From Jannaschia seosinensis (lineage in GTDB: Bacteria; Pseudomonadota; Alphaproteobacteria; Rhodobacterales; Rhodobacteraceae), in the NCBI RefSeq assembly GCF_001408515.1, contig NZ_CYPR01000196.1, forward strand, positions 1 to 64,000: DNA of 64,000 nucleotides, read 5' to 3'. Below, piece by piece: positions 54,057-62,241 of this stretch. Positions within the stretch are counted from its first letter, which is position 1; every line of letters starts with the position of its first letter. The position numbers and the translations under genes are program-made. The notes beneath the pieces were generated by a model that did not search any database, had not been told where the DNA came from, and was given only the letters and a program-made list of their open reading frames with translations.

Positions 54057-54937
54057 AGCACAGACCCCTCGTGCCCGCCGTCCTTCGTGGCGTAGCGGAG
54101 AATCGCGTCCTGGCCGGGGATGTGCGGGAAACCGCGGAAGTTCGCTGTGTTCGCGAACTTCGCGCCGCAGGTCTCGATCCGCTTGTCGCAGCCCGCGCGG
54201 ATCGTGAAGGCATCGCCCCCGGCGATGGTGCGCACCGGGGCTTCGAGCAGGGTCAGCACAGCGATACCGTAGGTGACGTCATGGCCGAGCACCTCGGTGC
54301 GCCGCCCCGCATTCGCGCCGCTCGTCCATTCGAGCGTGCCGAAGGTGAACCAGCCGGATATGAACCCACCGAGGCCCGAAGCGGTGAAGGCCCGGTCCCG
54401 CAGGAGATCGATGACGGTGCCCGTGCCCTTGAACGCCGGATCATCGAGATCGACGCCGCAGCGCGCATCGCCGGGCGCGGCATCGCAGGTCGCCTGGAAG
54501 GTCCGCCCGACCGTCTGGCCAAGGACATGGGCGAGCGAGCGGACCTCGGAGACGAAGGCAAGCCGCCCGCGCCGGATCTGGCCGATGGCCCCGCGCCGCA
54601 TCAGCACGCGTTGCGACGTGTCAGCCCAATTTACCCGCCAGACTTCGACCTCGGCGTTGTCCCAGCGGCCGTCGAGAATGTCGGTCTCGGTGATCCGATC
54701 CGAGGTCAGCACACCCTCGGCATCCTGCGCATCGACGGACAGGTCCGAGCCCGAGCGCACCTCGGACGCCGTCAGCCCGCTCTCGGGCTCGAAATCGAGG
54801 CTGTCGAAGCTGAGCGTCCGGTCGTGATCGGTGAAGCCGAAACTCGTGCCGTCGGCGCGCGCGATCCGCCAGCACCAGGCGAGCGTCGTCGTGCCATCTT
54901 CGAGATGGGCCTGCAGGTCGGGATCAAGGGTCTTCAT
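54053..54937 (-). CDS. DUF2163 hub protein (GTA g13-like)
   Basis: Protein of 294 residues. The N-terminal segment LAWCWRIARADGTSFGFTDH and the C-terminal AGCDKRIETCGAKFANTANF mark DUF2163. The cysteines at CDAAPGDARCGV and the C-terminal pair are the kind reported to bind an iron-sulfur cluster in the GTA hub; here that is by analogy. It connects the distal tail to the tip. Overlaps with genes on both sides (ATGA) show coupling. Confidence 0.9.
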   Translation of the reverse strand: MKTLDPDLQAHLEDGTTTLAWCWRIARADGTSFGFTDHDRTLSFDSLDFEPESGLTASEVRSGSDLSVDAQDAEGVLTSDRITETDILDGRWDNAEVEVWRVNWADTSQRVLMRRGAIGQIRRGRLAFVSEVRSLAHVLGQTVGRTFQATCDAAPGDARCGVDLDDPAFKGTGTVIDLLRDRAFTASGLGGFISGWFTFGTLEWTSGANAGRRTEVLGHDVTYGIAVLTLLEAPVRTIAGGDAFTIRAGCDKRIETCGAKFANTANFRGFPHIPGQDAILRYATKDGGHEGSVL

Positions 54938-55560
54938 CGGCGCAGTTCCAGAAGCGGAATGGAGGTGATCGAGCCGAGCCGCTCGAGGTCGAGTGTCACG
55001 TCGAGCACGTCGGTGTCGAAGCGGACTGGCACGTCGAAGGCGAAGCCCGCGGTGACGGCGACGCCCTCAGCGGGCGCGCTGTCGAAGGTCACGACGCCGG
55101 TGGTCGTGTCGACGGACCAGCCGCCGAGCTGTTCCGCGCCATCGAGCGCGATGACGACCGTGCCGGCGACCGGCTTGGTGATCGTCCGCACCCACACTTG
55201 GCTTCCCGAAGCGTAGTGCTTCACCAGTTGGAAGGCGGTTGTGGCGCCGTCGCCAGTGCCGATCGCCTGGTCTGTCGGCGATGGCGTTCCCGATGGCGGG
55301 CAGGACTTGTGGTCACCCCAGTCCTTGAACCGGAAGCCGTGCAGGCGCCCGTTTCGCGCCTCGAAGAAGGCCACCACATTCGCCAGATCGTCGGCTCGGC
55401 GGATGCCGTAGGCGACATCGTAGCGGCGTCGCGAGTTGGCCCAGCTGGCGTTGCGTTCCTCGTCTCCGCTGGCCAGTTCGACGATCTGCGTGCGCCGTTC
55501 CGGCCCGCCCCGCGCGCCGCGACTGATGTTGTCCGGAAACCGGACCTCGTGGAACGCCAT
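54934..55560 (-). CDS. DUF2460 distal tail protein (GTA g12-like)
   Basis: Protein of 208 residues starting MAFHEVRFPDNISRGARGGP, then RRTQIVELASGDEERNASWA and a C-terminal beta-sandwich (VWVRTITKPVAGTVVIALDG). These are the marks of DUF2460, the distal tail ring. The ATG overlaps the tape-measure stop as TGATG, which is why 55560 was preferred to a GTG one codon upstream. Confidence 0.9.
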   Translation of the reverse strand: MAFHEVRFPDNISRGARGGPERRTQIVELASGDEERNASWANSRRRYDVAYGIRRADDLANVVAFFEARNGRLHGFRFKDWGDHKSCPPSGTPSPTDQAIGTGDGATTAFQLVKHYASGSQVWVRTITKPVAGTVVIALDGAEQLGGWSVDTTTGVVTFDSAPAEGVAVTAGFAFDVPVRFDTDVLDVTLDLERLGSITSIPLLELRR

Positions 55561-57989
55561 CACATGCCCCTCCGCCCGAGCGAGACCGCGCGGGCGATGT
55601 CGGCCGCGACCTGCGTGCGCGATTGCCGGAAGCTCTCGGCGTCGCGGGCCATGATCGTGATGTTGAGCCCGCCGCCCGCGCCGTAACTCTGCGCCTCGCG
55701 ACGCGACAGGACCCGTTCACCGCGTTGCAGGATCGCGGGCACCTCGTCGTGGCGGAGGCCAGCCATGCCGCCGGAATGCATCCGCGGGGCGGCGGCGAAG
55801 GCCATGGCCGGGACCATGCGCGAGGGCCCCGCGGATCCCACCATACCGCCCGCATGCAGGACGTTGGCGAATAGGCCACCCGCGCCGGCGAAAACGCCGG
55901 ATAGCGCATTTGCAATCGGGCCCAGGATGAACCGGCGCGCGGCCAGCTTGGCGAGGTCGGCGATGAGAGAGGTGACGAGGTCGCGGAAGTTCAGCTTGCC
56001 GGTCTTCACGAACTCGCCGACCGCGTTCTCGGCCGACTGGAACGCGCTGACGAGGCTCTGGCCGATATCGCCACCGATCTCGCGGGCCTTGCTGGCGTAG
56101 TCCGACAGCGCGGCCGAAACCGCCTGCCAGCCGGTGACGGCTGCCTCGCTCGCGGGCTCTGCCGCAGCGGCGGCAGCTCCGGCCGCCGCACCGGCGCCTG
56201 TCGCGGCGCGTCCGGCATCGCCGAGCGCCGTCTCCAGCCGCTCGGCAGCGCCGGTGGCCTCGGTCAGCGCATCGGCTCCGTCCTCATCGGTGCCGCGCAT
56301 GGCATCCCGCAGTGCCTGCCAGCTTTCGAGCGGCGCACGGGCCCCTTCGGCCAGATCGCGCGCGGCGCCGCGATAGAGGTTCGCGGACTCGAGCGCGCGG
56401 TTCGCCGCCTCGGTCAGGCCGAGATCGGGCGCAGTGAGCGGGTTGTCCTCGAAGGCCCGGTCGAATGCTGCCTGCGCCGCTGTCGTGGCGGCACTTGCTG
56501 CACCCTCGAAGCGGTTCTCGATCTCGCCAAGGTCGAGATCGGGCACCAGCGAGATGCGCCTCTCGGAGCCGAGAGCTTCGAGTCCCTGGTTGATGCCGCC
56601 GATGAAGCCGTTGATGCGCGAGACCACGCCGTTCAGCATCGCCTCGACGCCGTCGACCAGGCTGTTGGCCGCCTGGAACGCGAGATCGCCGATGGCGGCG
56701 GGCAGCAGGCCCCAGATCGCCTTGATCGCCTCGTAGGCCCCCTCGAACGTGTTCGCCGCCGTGTTGCCGAAACCCACGACGCTCTCGATGGCGCTCTGCA
56801 TGCCCGACGCGGCGTCGGCCTTCAGGTCGAAGAACATCGCCGTGGCGGCCGCGCCCGCCGCAGCCGCGCCCATCCTGATCCGCTCCCAGACCTCGACCGC
56901 CAGGTCCTTCAGGAGCGACATCGCCTCGCCAAAGCCGCCCGCGCCGGACACGAGCCGGGTGAACTGGTAGACGAGCTCGCCCGCGCCAACGATCAGCGCC
57001 CCGATGCCGGTGCGGATCAGCGCGCCGCGCAAAACGACCAGCGCCGTGGCGAGACCGCGCACAGACAGTGCAGCAGCGGCCATGCCAGCCACCCACCGTC
57101 CCGCGAGGAAGGCCGCGAAGGATGAGCCGAAGGCGAATGCATAGGTCGTTAGGCGGCCAATGTTATCGAAGAGGCCGCGGATCGCGACGCCGAGTGGGCC
57201 GGTGCGGCTGGCGACCGCAGCCATGGCGTTGGCGACGGCTTCCAGCGCGGGGGCCGCGGCGACCGCGAGCTGGTTCGACAGCCCGCGCCAGATCAGCCCG
57301 AGCCGGGAGATCGCATCGTTAGTGCGCTCGATCTGGTCGGCATCCTGCTCGGAGACGACGACACCGAAGGCGAGGACATCCTCCGTCGCCTGGCGCAGCG
57401 TTGCCGTGTCGATCCGGCTCATGGCGATGGAGCCTTCCTCGCCGAACAACTGCCCCGCCACGGCGGCGCGTTCTGCGGCGGGCACGAAGCTCTCGATCGC
57501 CGCGTTGATGGCGCCGACCCGCTGGTCCAGCGGCAGGGCGATCAGCTCGTTGGCCGAGAGCCCGAGCCGGTCCAGCGCGTCGGCGGCGGGACCGCTCCCG
57601 GCGGCCGCCTGGCTGAGACGGCGCGTCAGATCCTTGGTAGCCTGCTCGATGCCGGACATCGACACGCCCGCTAGCTCGCCCGCCCGCTCCAGCGTCTGGA
57701 TCGAGGCGACCGTGGTGCCGAGCGACTGCGCGAGCTTCGCCTGCGCGTCGACGGTCTGCAGGCCAGAGCGGATCATCGCCACGCCAGCGGCGGCTGCGGC
57801 GGCCACGGCGGCGGCCGCCGCGACCCGGACTCGCCGTGAAAAGGCCGCGAGCCGTGCGTTCGCCGCCTCCATCTCCCGGCTCAGCCGTCCAAAACCGCGC
57901 GACCCGGCCTCGCCGACACCTTCCAGCTCGGCGCGCACCTGCCGTCCGCCCACGGCCGCGAGGCGGACGCTGACCCTCTTCTCAGCCAT
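55560..57989 (-). CDS. Tail tape-measure protein
   Basis: Protein of 809 residues. The N-terminus (KRVSVRLAAVGGRQVRAELE) and long helical regions are typical. An Ala-rich hydrophobic segment lies near 55-73 and other hydrophobic segments around 250-330 could insert in membranes. Tape-measure length sets tail length; at roughly 1.5 angstrom per helical residue this gives a tail of the order of 100 nm. The C-terminus (FAAAPRMHSGGMAGLRHDEV) resembles lambda-like tape ends. It overlaps the chaperone gene. Confidence 0.88.
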   Translation of the reverse strand: MAEKRVSVRLAAVGGRQVRAELEGVGEAGSRGFGRLSREMEAANARLAAFSRRVRVAAAAAVAAAAAAGVAMIRSGLQTVDAQAKLAQSLGTTVASIQTLERAGELAGVSMSGIEQATKDLTRRLSQAAAGSGPAADALDRLGLSANELIALPLDQRVGAINAAIESFVPAAERAAVAGQLFGEEGSIAMSRIDTATLRQATEDVLAFGVVVSEQDADQIERTNDAISRLGLIWRGLSNQLAVAAAPALEAVANAMAAVASRTGPLGVAIRGLFDNIGRLTTYAFAFGSSFAAFLAGRWVAGMAAAALSVRGLATALVVLRGALIRTGIGALIVGAGELVYQFTRLVSGAGGFGEAMSLLKDLAVEVWERIRMGAAAAGAAATAMFFDLKADAASGMQSAIESVVGFGNTAANTFEGAYEAIKAIWGLLPAAIGDLAFQAANSLVDGVEAMLNGVVSRINGFIGGINQGLEALGSERRISLVPDLDLGEIENRFEGAASAATTAAQAAFDRAFEDNPLTAPDLGLTEAANRALESANLYRGAARDLAEGARAPLESWQALRDAMRGTDEDGADALTEATGAAERLETALGDAGRAATGAGAAAGAAAAAAEPASEAAVTGWQAVSAALSDYASKAREIGGDIGQSLVSAFQSAENAVGEFVKTGKLNFRDLVTSLIADLAKLAARRFILGPIANALSGVFAGAGGLFANVLHAGGMVGSAGPSRMVPAMAFAAAPRMHSGGMAGLRHDEVPAILQRGERVLSRREAQSYGAGGGLNITIMARDAESFRQSRTQVAADIARAVSLGRRGM

Positions 57990-58319
57990 GGGAGTGATCC
58001 ATCTGTTCGTTGAGTTTTGCGACCATCACCGCCTCGATGACCGGCAGCAGTTCGGCCATGGCGAGCGGCGACACGCCGAGCGCGTCACCGAGCGCGAGCG
58101 CCGCCGACATGTCCCAGCCGATCACCGCGCCGGGCAGCACCCGGAGCTGACCTCCGAGGCGGCCGACCAAATCCCAGACCTGCCAACCTTCCGGAGTTTC
58201 CGGACGGTTCAGCCGCGCCGGGCAGTCCGGGCAGGTTTGCTCGCGGTCCTCGCAGGGTGCGCAGGCTTCGCAGTAGCGCTCGCCCCCGCCGAAGGACCAT
58301 TCGGCGAGAGCGCGGAGGC
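57982..58319 (-). CDS. -1 frameshift extension of the tail assembly chaperone (gpT-like part)
   Basis: This frame is open from the slippery site at 58320 to 57982 and contains no ATG or GTG start, so it is reached by frameshifting. It reads RLRALAEWSFGGGERYCEAC, then a five-Cys cluster (CEACAPC, TCPDC), then WQVWDLVGRLGG and a helical end. Combined with the zero-frame N-part the fusion would be about 227 residues. A minor alternative is initiation at a TTG at 58170, giving only 62 residues. The cysteine pattern suggests metal binding. Confidence 0.75.
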
Positions 58320-58664
58320 GTTTTTTTCCTGTTCCAGCAGCAGGCCTTTGGAGACGTAGGTCAGCTGGAAGGCCTCGAAGATCGGCCAGACGTCGAGCAG
58401 CGCGTCGATAGTCTCGGGACTTGGATCGATGGGGTTGCCTTCGGCGTCGCCGATGCCCTCCCAGGCAAGCACGGCCCGTCGCGCCAGTGCTTTCGCGAAG
58501 GCGACGGCGCGCTCCTCGTCGGACGCCTCCTCGGGGAGGGCCTCCACGGCGGGATCGCTGCGCGTCGCCACCATCACCGCGGTGGTGAGCGGGCGCAGCT
58601 GCACCCGGACGCCGGGCGCGAGGTCATGCCAGCGCGGCGCGTTGGTCAGGTCGAGCGTCAGCAT
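58209..58664 (-). CDS. Tail assembly chaperone, zero-frame product (gpG-like)
   Basis: Protein of 151 residues starting MLTLDLTNAPRWHDLAPGV at ATG 58664, which follows GAGG. The first 115 residues form a plausible folded domain. The last 35 after the slippery site are low-complexity Ala/Pro/Lys, consistent with a shadow of the real -1 frame. Tail chaperones coat the tape measure during assembly and are often produced in two forms by frameshifting. It follows the tail-tube gene directly. Confidence 0.82.
   Translation of the reverse strand: MLTLDLTNAPRWHDLAPGVRVQLRPLTTAVMVATRSDPAVEALPEEASDEERAVAFAKALARRAVLAWEGIGDAEGNPIDPSPETIDALLDVWPIFEAFQLTYVSKGLLLEQEKNASALSPNGPSAGASATAKPAHPARTASKPARTARRG
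58277..58326 (-). promoter_or_regulatory. -1 ribosomal frameshift signal: A AAA AAC slippery site plus hairpin
   Basis: On the minus strand 58326-58320 reads A AAA AAC in the register needed for -1 slippage (zero-frame codons AAA AAC). Seven nt downstream, CGCTC (58312-58308) pairs with GAGCG (58281-58277), and CGCCGAA (58306-58300) pairs with TTCGGCG (58293-58287) around a 6-nt loop. The stem is GC-rich. Spacer, slippery heptamer and stem together match known programmed frameshift signals. Confidence 0.85.
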
Positions 58665-58666
58665 CG

Positions 58667-59623
58667 TCAGTACACCTCTATGTCGTTGATCAGGGTTGCG
58701 GTGCACATCCGGCCGACGACGCTGTCCCGCGCGGCCTGCCAGTCGAAGGTGGCCTGCACCCCCTGCGGCCCGGAAATCTCGATCCGCGGGCGCGGCAGGT
58801 AGACGGCGTGCACGGTGAAGGCGAAGCTCTCGCCCGAGGGCAGCACATAGGCGAATTCCATCTCGCAGGCTTCGCCATTGATCGCCTGCGTCACCAACGT
58901 CTGGTCGGCGAAGCGCACCTCGATCCGGCCGGTCAGCGCGGCGATGGACGGGTCCGCCCCGTCGATACGGCCGTCGCTCCGGATGGTCTCGATCCGGTCG
59001 AGGTTGTTGGCATAGGTGATCTCGGCCGAGACCACGTTGCCGAGTGCGGTGCCGTTGCGGGTGATCGCCCCATTGAAATGGCCGAAACGCTTCAGCTCCA
59101 GCGCAGCGGGTGGTGAGGCGGGTTCGCCGAACGCGCTGGTGGTCGTGCCGACCGCCTCGCCCTGCGCCACCAGCCGCGCCGTGGCGGTCAGGAGCCCCGA
59201 GTGCTGCATCTGCCAGGTGATCTGGTCGAGCACGCAGCCGGAATACATCGCATAGCGCGGCACCTCGGGCATGCCGGTCTCGATCGACAGGCTGGGCAGA
59301 GTCCAGGACCCCGACTGGAACTCGTGGCTGTACGGAGCCACCGCGCCGGTCGTCGTGGGTGTGCCGAAGGCCGCCTTCAGCCAGAATCCGAAGGCCTCCG
59401 CGTCGAGCGGCACGACGACATCGCCGTCGGCCGTGACCGCGTCCTTGATCGGCGCCAGCGGATCGCGGCCGTAGCCCAAGAGCTCCGAGTTAAGCAGCGG
59501 CTGCTCCGCCCCCAGCGAGGTGCTGGCGAAGGGCATGCGGGTGAAGCCGCTGGCAGGCGGCGTTCCATAGGTCGTCTCGAACGCAAGCGCCATCAGCGCC
59601 CGCGCCCCCTGGGCTCGTGCCAT
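58667..59623 (-). CDS. Major tail tube protein
   Basis: Protein of 318 residues. It begins MARAQGARALMALAFETTYG and has PRYAMYSGCVLDQITWQMQH and ATFDWQAARDSVVGRMCT, the order of GTA- and siphophage-type tube proteins. It forms the hexameric ring stack of the tail. Position just upstream of the chaperone and just downstream of the terminator agrees with lambda-type tail operons. Confidence 0.88.
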   Translation of the reverse strand: MARAQGARALMALAFETTYGTPPASGFTRMPFASTSLGAEQPLLNSELLGYGRDPLAPIKDAVTADGDVVVPLDAEAFGFWLKAAFGTPTTTGAVAPYSHEFQSGSWTLPSLSIETGMPEVPRYAMYSGCVLDQITWQMQHSGLLTATARLVAQGEAVGTTTSAFGEPASPPAALELKRFGHFNGAITRNGTALGNVVSAEITYANNLDRIETIRSDGRIDGADPSIAALTGRIEVRFADQTLVTQAINGEACEMEFAYVLPSGESFAFTVHAVYLPRPRIEISGPQGVQATFDWQAARDSVVGRMCTATLINDIEVY

Positions 59624-59648
59624 GGTGAAATTCCTTGGTGATCTCTAA

Positions 59649-59798
59649 CAGGCTGCTGAAAAAGAAAATGGACCTCGACGAACTGCATCAGCCGTCTCGA
59701 AGGGATGACAAGATATTGTGCGCAGGCGCTTCCAAAACCGATATGATGTGTCGTCGTAGGAGTCGAAGATGGGCACTCAAGGCTTTTTCAGCAGCCTG
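59649..59798. mobile_element. MITE of 150 bp with 16-bp terminal repeats and CTAA duplication
   Basis: CAGGCTGCTGAAAAAG at 59649-59664 is repeated inverted at 59783-59798. Direct CTAA flanks it at 59645-59648 and 59799-59802. The interior has no open frame. The repeat tips resemble those of larger IS elements that I associate with the IS1182/IS5 types, so it is probably a nonautonomous derivative moved by such a transposase in trans. Confidence 0.85.
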
Positions 59799-59888
59799 CT
59801 AAAAGGAAACCGCCACTGCCTGGTGCGGTTGTGGTTCGAAGGCAGCCAGTGACTGCCGACCTCAAGATGAAGTCCTGATGAGCCCGAG

Positions 59889-60200
59889 ATGGTTGATGAA
59901 AAAGCCCGACTGCATCGTCAGTTCGAAGCGGTTGCCCGGCGAGTGCCAGCGACACGCCGAGTCATTGATCCACTCTTGCACGGACGCCTACAAAAGCTTC
60001 GGTTCCCGATCGCCAGCGCCCTCATCATTGGCAGTTTTTTGTCCATACTTCCGATCTTCGGCCTCTGGATGCTGCCGCTCGGCCTTCTGCTGCTGGCCGT
60101 GGATGTTCCACGCCTCCAGCCAACTATCTCCCGCGTGCTGATATGCGCACGCCGGCGTGGGAAAGTGTGGCGACATCGCGGTTCGTCGAAGCGACGGTGA
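59889..60200 (+). CDS. Small membrane protein on the opposite strand of the tail operon
   Basis: Protein of 103 residues with a basic N-terminus (MVDEKARLHRQFEAVARRVP), a hydrophobic stretch at about 40-72 (FPIASALIIGSFLSILPIFG then LPLGLLLLAVDVP) that could form two helices, and a basic tail. Similar small membrane proteins occur in Rhodobacterales genomes. It lies between the tail-tube and tail-terminator genes against the phage transcription direction, so it behaves like a moron or an intruding host gene next to the MITE. Confidence 0.6.
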   Translation: MVDEKARLHRQFEAVARRVPATRRVIDPLLHGRLQKLRFPIASALIIGSFLSILPIFGLWMLPLGLLLLAVDVPRLQPTISRVLICARRRGKVWRHRGSSKRR

Positions 60201-60211
60201 GTGCTGCTTCG

Positions 60212-60631
60212 TCAGCGTAGCGGATCAGCTAAAACATAATGCAGCACCACCGGGATCATCGCGGCCTTGAGGCTGGCCGCTCCCTCGACAGGCAAATCGA
60301 CCGACCGCGGCGCTTCGGCCTCAACCCAATCGCAGAGACCGCCAAGTGTACGGTCAGCGGCAATGGCCGCGCCGATGCTGGCGGTCAGGGTATCGAAAGC
60401 TTCGTCACGGGCGGTGCCCTGCACGACTGCTTCAATCTCGACGTGGTGCTGGTAGTGGTAACGCAGAGGCGAGAGCGTCACCTCGGGCTCGCCTGGTTCG
60501 CCGTCGCGCAGGATCAGCAGGCCCTCGGCCGGTACGCGCTCAGGCAGCACGTCGCCGCGGAGCGCGGTGGAGGGCAGAGCCGAGAGCCGCGCGTAGAGCG
60601 CGGTGAGGATGGTTTCGCGAAGGGTGGGCAT
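60212..60631 (-). CDS. Tail terminator-like protein
   Basis: Protein of 139 residues starting MPTLRETILTALYARLSALP and containing RYHYQHHVEIEAVVQGTARD, a beta strand and histidine region typical of small tail-completion proteins, then GGLCDWVEAEAPRSVDLPVE. Position between the gp10-like and tube genes supports the tail-terminator role. The assignment is from genomic order and fold impression, not from a diagnostic motif. Confidence 0.65.
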   Translation of the reverse strand: MPTLRETILTALYARLSALPSTALRGDVLPERVPAEGLLILRDGEPGEPEVTLSPLRYHYQHHVEIEAVVQGTARDEAFDTLTASIGAAIAADRTLGGLCDWVEAEAPRSVDLPVEGAASLKAAMIPVVLHYVLADPLR

Positions 60632-61000
60632 GGTTTCACTGTATTGTGCAGGTGCAGAAAAGGTCCGCTTCGAGCCCTATTCTGCCACTTTACAGGCCGC
60701 GGCGAACGTCAGCTTTCGTAAGCCGGCGGACGGCAACCCGTCTCTGCGTCACTGAGCTCCTTCTGTGGCTTCCACGCGGCCTGATCCGCGGAGCGCAGTA
60801 GCGACGCTATCATGTCTGCGGGAACATCGGCTCTGGTGCTGAGTTGACCTTGGAACATGAAGTTGGAGCGTCTTATGTTTCGCCGGCTCGACGTCTTTTC
60901 GGTAGTCCCACACGCGACGCGCATTGCTCGAGAATTCTAATCCGGTCGAAGCACAAGCTGGCTGATAAGCTAATCCGTTTTACCAGAGATGGAGCCCGTA
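60632..61000. other. Insert in the late operon with no supported gene
   Basis: 369 bp upstream of the secreted-protein gene, AT-richer near 60900-61000. A minus-strand frame at 60709-60924 of 71 codons starts at a GTG with no ribosome site and is left out. A promoter for the plus-strand pair probably lies in 60880-61000, but no clear -35/-10 was assigned. Confidence 0.4.
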
Positions 61001-61549
61001 ATGTCGAAAATGTCGAACACGAAAAAAACGACTCTCGCAGCCGGTTTGTTGCTTTCGGGGCTATCTTCCCCAATACAAGCACAGGATACTGCTCAGGACG
61101 AGTCTTCAGCGCAGTCAACCGTCCCGGTGGTGGTTTATGAATTCGCCGCCACGGAAGTCGGAGCGGAGCCAAATCTCGTCGCGGCAATGCTCAACATGGC
61201 CGAAGAACCTCAACTATCTCGCCTTGAGGTAACCGATGTATCCGCGGATACCAGTGGTCTTGAAGGTGCGCTTGTATTTGAAGGGCTCGAGTCCTTTTCG
61301 CTTTGGCGCGAAGACGGCATGCAGAGTTTCTTCGAGCAGCTCGGCGGAGTGGGCTCCTTGGACACTACGCTGCGCATCTTTCGTCCCAATTTAATGGCAA
61401 AAGGCTACTTGGACGGAACCGGCAACGCTCTCGAAGAGGTTTCCGTCAACTATCGCAATTCAGGCAACGATTCGGCCGGTGACGCCGACATTGATGCGGT
61501 CACTGTAGTCTGTCCCGGCGACCATGCCGACTGTAAACCAAGCAACTGA
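61001..61549 (+). CDS. Secreted protein of an inserted pair
   Basis: Protein of 182 residues. Signal peptide: basic MSKMSNTKK, hydrophobic TLAAGLLLSGLSS and likely cleavage after IQA at residue 27. The ATG at 61001 has GGAG seven nt upstream, favoured over a start 4 codons earlier. The mature part has a folded domain, then a tail NSGNDSAGDADIDAVTVVC ending GDHADCKPSN, similar to the end of the neighbouring lipoprotein. It acts in the periplasm or outside. Function is unknown. Confidence 0.75.
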   Translation: MSKMSNTKKTTLAAGLLLSGLSSPIQAQDTAQDESSAQSTVPVVVYEFAATEVGAEPNLVAAMLNMAEEPQLSRLEVTDVSADTSGLEGALVFEGLESFSLWREDGMQSFFEQLGGVGSLDTTLRIFRPNLMAKGYLDGTGNALEEVSVNYRNSGNDSAGDADIDAVTVVCPGDHADCKPSN

Positions 61550-61560
61550 CCGAGGTAGTC

Positions 61561-62031
61561 ATGTCATATACAGTGGGGGCGCTTTCGGTCGGGATGCTGC
61601 TTGCGCTATCGGCTTGTGCGAAGACCGGGACTACTGCACTTCCGGCGTATCAGTTGGCGAATGGCCGCGTTCTCCAGGACGTCGTTACCGTGGCCGCCGA
61701 CACGTCTGGAGGTGCCCCCGTGCTTACCGCACTGACGACCTACGATATTAGCCAACCCGGCAAGACGATTGTGATCGCCCGCGAGTCCGCTTCTTCTCCT
61801 GGAGTCGGATCGGTCATGGCGTCTGGACTCGGCAGCGCCGCGGTTACCTCGGCGGCCATACTGGGTTCTGCGGCGATATTGGACGGTCACAACGATGGCG
61901 ACACCGTCGTGAATGCGAGCTATGCCACGTCTGGAAATACAGCCATGGGAGACGGTGATCCCGGTGACATTGACGCATTGACGGCAGCGGTTGGCGATTG
62001 TGGGAGGGGCGATTGCAGCGCGAGCAACTGA
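61561..62031 (+). CDS. Lipoprotein of an inserted pair
   Basis: Protein of 156 residues starting MSYTVGALSVGMLLALSAC with a lipobox L-S-A-C and lipidated Cys19, so it is anchored to a membrane. It contains a Gly/Ala-rich hydrophobic stretch (GSVMASGLGSAAVTSAAILG). The C-terminal tail GDIDALTAAVGDCGRGDCSASN-like (about 135-156) matches the pattern of the upstream secreted protein. Separation is 11 bp, so the two are co-expressed. Probably a lysogenic-conversion cassette. Confidence 0.75.
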   Translation: MSYTVGALSVGMLLALSACAKTGTTALPAYQLANGRVLQDVVTVAADTSGGAPVLTALTTYDISQPGKTIVIARESASSPGVGSVMASGLGSAAVTSAAILGSAAILDGHNDGDTVVNASYATSGNTAMGDGDPGDIDALTAAVGDCGRGDCSASN

Positions 62032-62241
62032 CGAATCCCCGGAGGATTGGTGACGGCATCCCTGTGCGTCCAATAAGTGCTTTTTTTCCCGCTAAAGCGT
62101 CGGGGCAATTCCAATGGTTGTGCCGCAAAGGTGTATAGCGTCATCGGCCGGACCGTCCGCCGAATGTGCTATTCAGTGACGTTTGCTCTTCTACGGAAAG
62201 CGGACATCCGATGAACGGCAGCTCGGTCCGCATTGCTGGCG
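62032..62241. other. Intergenic between the inserted pair and gp10-like gene
   Basis: About 210 bp. A weak hairpin AATCC-CCGGA-GGATT lies just after the lipoprotein stop but has no T-tract. Nothing else is supported. Confidence 0.35.

Noticed and set aside
50751-54095. A 1,114-codon open frame on the plus strand antisense to the tail-tip gene
   Set aside because: It is a compositional shadow: Arg/Gly/Pro-rich, no ribosome site, no family resemblance, and it lies over well-recognised tail genes on the minus strand.
60709-60924. A 71-codon minus-strand frame in the insert upstream of the secreted-protein gene
   Set aside because: GTG start with no ribosome site and no recognisable sequence; retained only as an unannotated stretch.
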